Shown one piece after another: positions 24,827 to 33,079 of a stretch of 64,000 nt of DNA (the first letter of the stretch is position 1; each line of letters begins with the position of its first letter). A program made the translations under genes and the position numbers. The notes under the pieces are model-generated. The model saw only the letters and a program-made list of their open reading frames with translations, made no database searches and was not told where the DNA came from. This DNA comes from Isoetes taiwanensis (taxonomy: Eukaryota; Streptophyta; Lycopodiopsida; Isoetales; Isoetaceae): the NCBI GenBank assembly GCA_021234155.1, contig JAJEKV010000032.1, positions 9,121,551 through 9,185,550 of the forward strand. The letters are read 5' to 3'.

Positions 24827-25032
24827 CGAAACGCACAAATGACGCGTGCTAGCTATACTCACCACTCCAACCACGAGCTCAAAGACAGAAAACTCAATGC
24901 CCCTGAGCTCTCCCCGAGCCTCTTTATAGCTAGCAACCCTCCATGCATGCATGTAACCTCTTAGGGATGCATGCAACCCCTCTATGGATGCATGCAACCC
25001 CTCACGGACGCCCACGTCCGGTGTCTATTGCA
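24827..25032 (-). repeat. 3' LTR of the Ty3 element
   Basis: 206 bases, roughly 90-95% identical by eye to the copy at 27,299-27,503. Its terminal CA (minus strand) has become CG. It contains a TATA box (TATAAAGA, minus strand, about 24,922-24,929) and, upstream of it, three TGCATGCA-type words. The polypurine tract lies at 25,033-25,044. Confidence 0.85.
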
Positions 25033-27298
25033 TTCCCTCCCCTTGACATCGCAGCGGTCCTCTGCGCAAGGGGCCTAGAGTCCTTTGCCATCTTAGCATA
25101 ATCTTGTCTTTGCCCTCTTTTAGGCCGGTTTACTAGAAGCCTTCCCAATGTCTTGTGCCTTCCGGCCGTTATATTCATGAATATCGGAATAGGCCTCTAA
25201 TAAATTGCCACGAACCCATGAAGCGCCCTCCAAAAGGCCGCATTGGCAAACTTAACCAAATATTGCTTAGAACCACTAGTGGATTTATCATTCAACTGAA
25301 ACATTAATCGAGAAGCCAACTTAAGGTCTTTCGCGTCCTTCTTAAAGTGGCCTTTGTGAATCCTCATCCATACCCAATCACATTCCTTAAAAGTCATTTG
25401 CATGCATCATAAGTTTTTTAAGTTATTTGAACAAGGAATAAAGTGGGCTTGCTTAGTCAAACAATCCACAACCTTGTCAAATCATATTATTCTTCCGAGA
25501 GCAATGCTAGCAAAATTCTTACAAACTTGTCTATAATAACCGCAAATGCAAATAGTATTCTTCCAAAGACTTGCAATACACATACGCTTAAGAATTGTTC
25601 CTTTTTCGATTAATAAAACCGGTGCACCAAAAGGTGAATAACTATGTCGAATCAAACCCAGCTTGAAGTAACTCAGCAAGTTGGCGCTTAATCTCAGCTT
25701 GTTGCCCATGCCATCAAATTGACAACGAAACCATTGGAATGGGGCCGATCACAAGATCCTTAACCAACTTAAAGGTCCTTTTCCCTCCATCCAAGGCTAA
25801 CAAAAGAGTGCGAAACCCGGGTCAACCAAAGGATTATACTCTTGATGCGGGCATCCCAATCAAAAGATCCATTAATCGCCAAGGTCAGCCACAAAAAGTA
25901 CGCTTGGCGTTAAAACCTTGAATGGAGTATTCCAAATCTTTAACAACCAAGGCGCAAGGTGAAAGTTGACTAATTTAAAAGCCGGACGACAAATCCATCG
26001 CATTTGTCAATGGAAGAGTGGACAAGTCCAACACCTTCACTAACCTGTCAGAAATCACATCAAACTCACTACCAGGATCAAAAAGAGCATGCACTTTCTG
26101 ATCCCGGACGATTATTCAAAACGCAAAAAGCTGACTTTGTTCAGGGATGGTCTAGTGTATAGGAATGACCCACAAAAGCCACCGTTTTTGTCCCGCTTTT
26201 CTTTCTTAGATTCGAATTGGAACTTTAGATGTACCTGATTTTGAATCCCCTTTTTCCTTTGGGTGTACTCGGAACATTCAAAAAATTTATGATCGGGACT
26301 AGAGCAAATAAAACACTTATGCTCACGACGGAGGCAATTCTTCCGAGCCATATAGGATTCTTTAGGCTCCCTCCGCCGAAGATTTATCCTCCTCCCGAGA
26401 ACGCTTTGCACGACCTAATTCTAAGGCGTAAATAGGAGGAACATGATCTCCATTGGTACGCTCTTCACGATGCAGGTTTAACAAACTTGTGAGAATGACC
26501 AGCGGGGAATCATCGACATAGATTTAAACCCCTTTGTACATTGATGGCACGAGTTAATGAAAGACCCTCCTCTTCAACTTTTTCTCGCTTAGTTTGCGAG
26601 AGGGCCCAAAAAAGAAAGGTTTGCAGCTTGAAGATCCAACTTGGCTCGGGATCCAACGATGGACACCGCCCCATCAACCGGTCAGATTTCTCTGCATCAT
26701 TTTTGCCAAGCTAGAGACCTTTCTTCAAGACTCTTATAGAAAAAAAATTTAACGGACTCCTTGTCTTGCCGGGTCAATCGCTTCCATTCGGCAGCAAATC
26801 CCGCTCCCAATTATGACCCTAAACCTTTCCTTAATGAGTGTCTCAAACTCTTGCCAAATGTTGTGATCGGAGTTTCCTTGGGTCGGTGCTTGAGTAGATC
26901 AAGCCACCAATCCTTAGCGACCCCCCTCCTAAGTGACGCTCGGCCAAAATAAAGCCGGTGTGTCATCATCATCTTTGGTTTTGGCTTAAATATGAGTTCA
27001 GATCCCGCAACCATGCAAAGAGTTCCTCCCGCATCATCCGTGGCTGCCAAATAAGGTTTGAACTCAATTTTCACATTCGGCCAGTCTTAATACCAGCGAC
27101 ACGTGGATGTCACGCATCATGCTTAGCGGCTTCAATCGCCGAACTTCGCCTGAAGGCGAGTCCATGTCTCCGCTCTGATGCGAAGCTAAAGCAGTTTTCC
27201 AACTTTTAAACCAAAATCGCATTGTCGGTCTCCAACTCCATTATCCGATCCACTTCCCCAGCGGATTGGTCCATCACAACTTGAAGCTCTGATACCAC

Positions 27299-27503
27299 TG
27301 AAACGCACAAATGACGTGCTAGCTATACTCACCACCCAACCACGAGCTCAGCACAGAAAACTCAATGCCCCTTGAGCTCTCCCCCGAGCCTCTTTATAGC
27401 TAGCAACCCTCCATGCATGCATGCAACCTCTTAGGGATGCATGCAACCCCTCTATGGATGCATGCAACCCCACTCTGGACGTCCACGTCCAGTGTCTATT
27501 GCA
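27299..27503 (-). repeat. 5' LTR of the Ty3 element
   Basis: 205 bases with TG...CA ends, followed inward by one spacer base and the tRNA-Met primer site. TATA box TATAAAGA at about 27,392-27,399 (minus). Three RY-type words (TGCATGCA/CATGCATG) lie between the LTR start and the TATA box. Confidence 0.88.
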
Positions 27504-27508
27504 GCCAG
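27504..27508. repeat. target-site duplication (CTGGC, minus strand)
   Basis: CTGGC precedes the 5' LTR on the minus strand. After the 3' LTR the corresponding sequence reads CGGC (24,826-24,823), i.e. one T lost. Joining the flanks through one CTGGC keeps the transposase frame open across the junction, which supports the assignment. Confidence 0.65.
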
Positions 27509-27986
27509 CCAAAGTATGAGACCTTGGCTTCTTAAAACCACTATTTCCGTGCTCAGCAATTTTGTGGCCATCATTGAAGAGCTTCTTCCACTTGTAAAAA
27601 GTGGAAATGGGTATGCCATAGGCTTTATGCCATGCTTTCACGCACACCTGTTTATTATTCAACATCAGGTTGCGGACTACACCATTTTCAGAGCAAAGAT
27701 CTAGCATGTTATATGCAAAGGTTGTGCGCTCCGAGGACTTCATGTTCCAGTAAAAGGTTCTCATGCAAGCTATCTCCTTGGATGTAAAATTTGCACAACA
27801 TCTTTTCATGCAGCACAGTAATGACCTGAAGTCTAAAATAGCCTCAGCACTAGTTTTTCTTTCACATTTGGTCTGTGCTGGACGTGTCCTGGGTCTCCGA
27901 TTGACCATGCGGTAAGGTCTCTTTTTTGCGATGCCAATTTCTGGTCTAATGGAATAAGATTCATTCTCCACATCCTTCTCCTTCAC
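27504..27986 (-). pseudogene. DUF7869-type transposase gene, N-terminal cysteine region
   Basis: The frame begins after an acceptor (TTGCAG at 27,991-27,986). It contains a basic linker (IAKKRPYRMVNRRPRTRP), a cysteine cluster (CCMKRCCANFTSKEIACM, with RTFYWNMKSSER following) and KQVCVKAWHKAYGIPISTFY, ending in HGNSGFKKPRSHTLAG at the Ty3 insertion. This is the N-terminal pattern of DUF7869-type proteins: a Cys motif, 'F.....ER', then 'vC..a....yGis...fy.....'. The open frame then runs on into the 5' LTR for about 50 spurious residues. The remainder of the gene lies beyond the Ty3 element at 24,826. Confidence 0.65.
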
Positions 27987-28619
27987 TGCAACCAGAAAGT
28001 AGAAACTGGAATGTTATCAACGAGCACGAAGGCTATGGGCCATCTTACAAGGTCATGCAGTTGGGGCATTTCTGCACAGGCTTGGCAGCGCATAGAGATC
28101 TTTTCAGGCATTGGAAATAGGCTCATGATAGTAGCAGCTATCAAGCCTTCCCCTAACTTCACGTCAGCAACAACATGGTTTGGATCGGCAAAAACGATAA
28201 CACCACACCCGTAAGCCATGTGGCAGCATTCATGCATGAGTGTGCAAGCCTTCTCAATTAACTCATCTCTAGAAAGACCTTGCACATGATTCGTCTCATT
28301 ATTGCCTAATCTTTCATTGCCTCCGACCTGCCAGTTTATGCGTTTAATCTGTCCTGGTGGCGTGCAAACTTCTTCCTCTCTCACAAGCTGACCAACAATG
28401 TCCTTCTTGTACCACAACACAAAACTCCCTACAGCTTCACCAATTTTTTCTATTTCCAGCTCGGGAATTGGTAGTGGCAGCTGTCCATCCAAAACATTCA
28501 CAACCGAAACAACCATCATACCCTCCGGAACAATCGAATTGTGATGGCGCTCGAAATTGTGGACTCTTCCTTCTGCCACCTTTTTTCCCAGTAGATAAAG
28601 CGAGATTACATCCGCCATC
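27983..28619 (-). CDS. DUF8039-like exon upstream of the transposase
   Basis: A 211-codon open frame. Residues about 30-75 (MVVSVVNVLDGQLPLPIPEL, then KIGEAVGSFVLWYKKDIV) follow the pattern of DUF8039, a domain found in plant transposon-related proteins ('v.v..v.....lP.p......ig.Av..fi.Wp...i'). The rest, including LMHECCHMAYGCGVIVF, is unassigned. The ATG at 28,618 directly follows an acceptor (TTCTTTGTAG), so the true start probably lies in an upstream exon beyond the intron that holds the palindromes at 28.64-28.95 kb. The 3' end abuts the cysteine-region exon, probably through a short intron (possible GTAAG donor at 28,048). Likely the N-terminal part of the same transposase gene. No stop interrupts it, unlike its neighbours. 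Confidence 0.5.
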
Positions 28620-28638
28620 CTACAAAGAAGACATCGTG

Positions 28639-28658
28639 AACATCGCGGCCGCGATGTT
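28639..28658. repeat. perfect 20-base GC palindrome
   Basis: AACATCGCGGCCGCGATGTT is a perfect palindrome in the presumed intron just upstream of the DUF8039-like exon. It is one of about eleven related GCGRCCGC palindromes in the window. Confidence 0.9.
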
Positions 28659-28764
28659 TGTAAGCAAATAGAGCTCTGTTTTAAAAGTTCTAGTACAAAA
28701 CGACAATTGGGAACTAAAAAAATGCTACTTTCGCCACTGCGATCTTATCGAGCATTGGCAAGAA

Positions 28765-28944
28765 CGCGGTCGCGCTTTCTGCAAGCATCCACACTAGCTG
28801 TTTAGTTAAGAACTCGGATATATCTTTCTCTCGGAGTCGAAAACACATGCCGAGATTAGCATGTGGTTTCGACTCATAGTGACAAATATATCGGAGTTCT
28901 TAACTAAATAGCAAGTGTAGATGGTTGAAGAAATCGCGACCGCG
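28765..28944. repeat. long hairpin, 86-base arms and 8-base loop
   Basis: 28,765-28,850 is nearly the reverse complement of 28,859-28,944. The left arm starts cgcggtcgcg, continues 'ctagctgtttagttaagaac' and ends 'gagtcgaaaacacatgc'; the right arm mirrors this. The outer ends are copies of the GC palindrome core. It could be a foldback MITE, or a long-stem precursor of small RNAs. Confidence 0.85.
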
Positions 28945-29941
28945 ATCTCGTCGAGCACAAGAGTTAAAGCAGTGACTTCCACACTAAAGCATTACTCTTA
29001 CCTCACAGGTCTCGAAATGGTAGCCAATGACCCGTCAGAAGCTGCAGTGCCACCAAAACATGTTTTGTATCATCCACAAGCAGAAAGAAAACATATATTT
29101 GAAACACGTGAACATTGTATAATAAACACAGCAGAGTGCACAGGTTTGCTGAGAACATCTATTTTTAAATATTCTAATCCAAAATATCAGCAGGTATCTT
29201 ATCAATCCATATATTAAATAGTATTGTTTCAGTAGAATCAATTCAATGCCGAGAACCCTGTAAGGAAGCATTCTTTAAGGATGAATTATGTATTATTGAT
29301 CATCAACTATCAGCACATTCTTAACAGTAGTAGTTATCAATGAAATTTATTGGATCATTAACTTTCAGTTCACTTCACTGAGAGATAGGCATCAGGATAG
29401 CCCTTTTACCTCGCCAAAAGACTAAATTCGATGCAGTGGAAGAAATCGAAATGTATAGTGGCACAGTGCAAGCGGATTATCAGCGCCCTTGTCAGCGCCT
29501 TCATCAATTGATGCGGGATTCTGCAGCAAAACCTTGGGAGAACATGGCACAGCTTAGGCGCAGCTCGAGCGTCTCCGAGATCTTGCAAAACAAACAAATT
29601 CGAATTGGCTTTTTCCGCTTTCACTCTAAATGTTTGTTACCAAATTCAAATTTTCATGTCGCTGTCCATCCGTAATCTAGTGTCTTTTTCAGGCCTTTAT
29701 GGCCGCTTAACATGTCAGGTTCATTTAATTAAGCGATGTATGCGAAATTGAACCTTGACGTCCAAGTCGATAAAAGAGCTCTCAAATGCGGATTGCTTTT
29801 TGTATTGGGTATTTTCGCACGGACGCATTTATGGCCGTTAATCAATACAGCCGGCCGGTAATTAATACAGTCGGCGTGTAATTAATGCGCCCGCACGTAC
29901 GGCGTCATTACAGCTGGCACGACAATCAACGCATCATTATG

Positions 29942-29984
29942 ATTGGCGGGAATTTAATTTCCGCGCCCGCGTTTCTATATAAAT
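29942..29984 (+). promoter_or_regulatory. E2F-like sites and TATA box
   Basis: ATTGGCGGGAA (29,942-29,952) and TTTCCGCGCCC (29,958-29,968) are two closely spaced, oppositely oriented E2F-type motifs (known consensus TTTSSCGC and GGCGGGAA). TATATAAAT follows at 29,976-29,984, about 140 bases before the ATG at 30,126. The surrounding 29,800-30,120 is GC-rich compared with its neighbours. It lies between two divergent transposon-type genes and may serve both. E2F control would tie expression to S phase; this is inference. Confidence 0.5.
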
Positions 29985-30125
29985 TTACGGCCAGCCATAT
30001 CATCTCAGAGAATTTCTAGCGCCCGCGAATTCTTCAAGCGCCTAGCGCCTTCGAGCTTTCAGCGGCTTAAAGAACCTCCCTTAAACAATAATTTTTAGGT
30101 ATTTTCGGCCGGCCCGCGCAATCCC

Positions 30126-32945
30126 ATGGCACCTAAGGACTCCCTCAGAGAAGGTAAATCCTAACATTTCAGCTCAGCAAGATCGCGACCGCGATCTTGC
30201 TTATTAGATTTTGTTATGTTTTGATTGCTGTAGCTGCTCATCAAGATCGCGGCCGCGGTCTTGCTGAGCATAGGTTTTCTTTTCTTGCCCTGCTTAGCTG
30301 CCACACAACAACGCGGCCGCGATGGTGTGGAGTAGTAGTATAGTAGCTCGGCAAGATCGCGACCGCGGTGTTCGTGAGCAGTGATTTTGTTTTCTTGCCC
30401 TGCTTAGCTGCTACAAAACATCGTGGCCGCGATAGTGTGGAGTAGTAGTATAGTTGCTTGGAAGGATCGCGGTCACGGTCCTCTTGAGTAGTTTATATTT
30501 TTCGTTGTATAACATTATGCAGCCTATCAGACACTTACCAGAGGCTTTTGTTTACAGCCCTCGCTCTGTTTCGTGGACCGGATGTCGAACCCATCCGTAT
30601 TATAACCCCCTCTAATGAAAGGAAATGGTGTATAGAAATTGCACAAGCAATACCACACATTCGTGGCGACCCAGAAAGGACCTGTGCCTGTTCCTGCGCA
30701 CTGGAAAGAAAGCTGAGGACGTTGAACAAGTTGGCATAGTGGTGGCAATGTGGGAAGGCACGAAGAACAATGTGCAAGATGCTATCATATGCAGCATTGA
30801 GGACACACACCAATTGCAGTTCCTGGAATACATTCTGAAATGGCGCAATTATGACCCATCTTTGATGACAGCCAGCAAAATAAACAAGCCAGCCACAGGG
30901 AAAAACGTCCCAACATCAGCTAAGGGTTATGGCTGGGTGTTGCCATCTTACGAATCTCTCTCTTTGTCAGGTATAAAGGGAAACAGAGACATCTTGGTAG
31001 GGTTCTCGGCATGCAGAAATGGTTTGTCCACAGACAAGAAGCCTCCGAGCAGTGCTTTGAAAGCAGTTCGGGACGAGAAAATGCCCTCGGTGATGGACAC
31101 CAATTGGCTCAGAGCCGTGGCCAAGAAAAGAAGTGTGAAGCCAATTGCTACTTTGGGAGAGCCTTCAACATCAAAAAAAGTTGTTGAAGAACCACAATCT
31201 ACCATAAACCCCTCCGGTATTATTAACCCTACTCTTCCTCTTGCTTTAAAGGCCCCAGATAGCACTACCTGTGGTGGATTTATTCCAAAAAAATTACTAC
31301 TTTCAAAATAAACCTTCGAAATCTGAGCACTGACGATAGCCCGCAGCCCAGCAATTCTCAAACCCCCCCATCTGTTACGGAAGCCTCTTCTACTAAGTTG
31401 TTGATATGGCCACACGCACCTGCCATTCCAATCGAGTTGAAGTTCAATCTGGAAGAGGAACGCAAGATGGCAGAGCAGACCACTCAAAAGCTTGAACAAT
31501 TTAAACGGTTTTACCCCTTAGGGGTTAACTGGTTTACCAAGATTTCTATTTTTTATTGTGAACCTGCTCCAGCAAACCTGACACACCGAATGCGCTCAAA
31601 TGACCATGTTCAAACTCTGGTTAAAAGCTTCAAGACATACCCAACAGAGGTCCTCACGCCTGCTGACGTCGTGCCATTTGACCCCATTACCAGGTAACTG
31701 ATTCTTTATCTTTTGGACATTCGTTGTTTAGATATGACTTGATGGTTGTCCATTTTTTCAGGAGGAGGGTGACATGGAGCAATCCAGAGGATTTAAAGGG
31801 CAAGAAATTTTACATTATTTCTGGCAACCACAGTATTTGCGCGGCACAACTCCTTTGTTCGGTCGTCGGCCAGTTGGAGCAGCAACTAGAATTTGCTAAA
31901 GTATATGCTAGAAGAAGATCGAGACTGCTCAACGGAAATCTTACAGACAAGGAATATATAGAGTTGGGCATTCAATGCAACGAAGTAATTGCAAATACTG
32001 TCTACAGAGAGCCACTAATTGAACAACTTCGTCATCAGCACAAGGCTTATGGCTGTCCTCCACAAGGACCGATAGGGACTGCTACGAGTTCAACTTGGAA
32101 GGTATTTCTTCATTTTCTACTCACCAACATCGCGGCCGCGATCTTGATGATCTTTGTTTCTGCAGGATTTCCATGAAATTGCAACCACCACTTTGAAAGG
32201 GGTAAAAGCACGCTGTAGTGTTCCAATTCGGCTGTCCCCCCTGTCCCCCCAAAATGTGGCATTGCATCCACCACTTTTGTGGTATGAAAGTATAATTATG
32301 ACACCGCTCAGCTGCCGTTATTTAAGAATAGAGTCCCAATTTGTGGGGGAAATTCTAATTTCAAAAACTAAAATTCAAATTCAAATTCCTATTCTTTGGC
32401 CCCTTCCTGTTCTTTGCCTACGTCCTGTTCTTTGGCTCCATCCCTGCTGCAAGCTCCAATCCATTGTGGATATGGATGTCAATGAGGTAATCTGTCCACA
32501 AACCGGCATTTCAGACACGAGAAAACGAAGAAGAACCAAGGAACAAGAAATGTTGATGAAAAGATGCCAGAGGAAAAGAAGAAGAGAAGAAAAAATGGAG
32601 CTTGCAGAATTGGCAGAAGGATCCGGTTCATCAAGAAGTGCAAGCAGTAAATGCCGTATCTACTTACTTAAATTGTGTTTGGGGGTGGGTGTCCTCCTTT
32701 TTCCGGCCGCCTGTGTACATCGAAATCCGGCAACAAAGCGAAATTTTAGAATCCGAAAATTAAAATCCGGCAAGCGAAAAACTTTTCCCACATTATTTTT
32801 TTTTAATAATGTGGCGGTGGATGCGTTACAGCCTTGGCGTTTTACACCTACAAGTCTCAGAATTTGTGGCGGTGGCTCAGAGCGCCTTCCGCCTGGCCCG
32901 TTGCTTCTACAGCAAAGGTGCTGCTCCAAATCTAGGGTTTCTTAG
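30126..32945 (+). CDS. spliced gene with ParB-like motif, partner of the transposase; frameshifted
   Basis: ATG at 30,126 (ccATGGc context) opens a 28-base exon (MAPKDSLRE) ending at GT (30,154). It joins in phase to an acceptor at 30,556-30,557, giving ALFRGPDVEPIRIITPSNER. The next part (KAEDVEQVGIVVAMWEG, ILKWRNYDPSLM, then a Ser/Pro-rich linker) is in other frames after shifts near 30,680 and 31,310. A third exon region (31,320-31,694; SFKTYPTEVLTPADVVPF) splices to 31,762, with KGKKFYIISGNHSICAAQLL, then, past a short intron at 32,102-32,165, to DFHEIATTTLKGVK. The 'vvPF...ISG.HS..AA.LL' pattern resembles the ParB/sulfiredoxin-like fold, also seen in transposon-borne plant proteins. The C-terminal part (32,460-32,640) is very basic (TRKRRRTKEQ). 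Function unknown; at least two frameshifts suggest decay or sequencing error. Confidence 0.5.
30154..30557 (+). repeat. intron 1 filled with GC palindromes in a 109-base tandem unit
   Basis: The 404-base intron holds six copies of a GATCGCGRCCGCGATC-type palindrome at about 30,181-30,196, 30,245-30,260, 30,312-30,323, 30,355-30,370, 30,419-30,433 and 30,465-30,480. From 30,243 they fall in a unit of about 109 bases, present two and a fraction times. The unit includes 'ttcttttcttgccctgcttag' and 'gtgtggagtagtagtatag'. Each unit thus has two palindromes. One (ccacac...gcggccgc...gtgtgg) has an outer inverted repeat. Confidence 0.8.
32128..32143. repeat. GC palindrome in a later intron of the same gene
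   Basis: CATCGCGGCCGCGATC, a near-perfect copy of the palindrome, lies in the 64-base intron between the ParB-like exon and the next one. Confidence 0.85.
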
Positions 32946-33079
32946 CGTCTCGGGGCACTTCTTGACTCACACTGGTATGGCACCATCAAGCAACGAAATT
33001 CCTATTCCTTTTTTCTCTCTTGAATGTTCAAATATTTACCATTTAGGATTATTTACCAAACGGTGGATTTCCAAGTAGA

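Larger units (their letters stand above)
24827..27503 (-). mobile_element. Ty3 LTR retrotransposon, internally deleted, both LTRs present
   Basis: A 2,677-base element on the minus strand lies inside the transposase gene. LTRs of about 205 bases bound it. A primer site (complement of GCTCTGATACCA at 27,286-27,297, i.e. TGGTATCAGAGC) follows the 5' LTR by one base, and a polypurine tract (AAGGGGAGGGAA) abuts the 3' LTR. Reading order: gag core (27,074-26,811, AKDWWLDLL), zinc knuckle (CFICSSPDHKFFEC, about 26,320), retropepsin (ALFDPGSEFDVIS, about 26,080; the usual DSG/DTG is DPG), RT start (LIRHSYSPFGAPVLLIEKG, 25,650), then integrase core start (VVDCLTKQAHFIPC, about 25,470) and integrase C-terminal GPY-like part (FKECDWVWMRIHKGHFKK, 25,390). 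RT palm, RNase H and most of integrase are missing, so it cannot move on its own. Confidence 0.85.

Noticed and set aside
27348-27503. C-terminal part of the 212-codon frame (HASIEGLHASLRGCMHAW)
   Set aside because: This is read-through from the transposase exon into the Ty3 LTR; the repeats are the RY words, not protein repeats.
28786-28923. Calling the hairpin a miRNA gene
   Set aside because: The arms extend well beyond a typical plant miRNA stem and end in the repeated GC palindrome, which fits a foldback repeat at least as well; no expression evidence.
32660-33078. Overlapping frames of about 90 codons on both strands
   Set aside because: Opposite-strand shadows with no motif; only the basic segment at 32,460-32,640 is plausibly coding.
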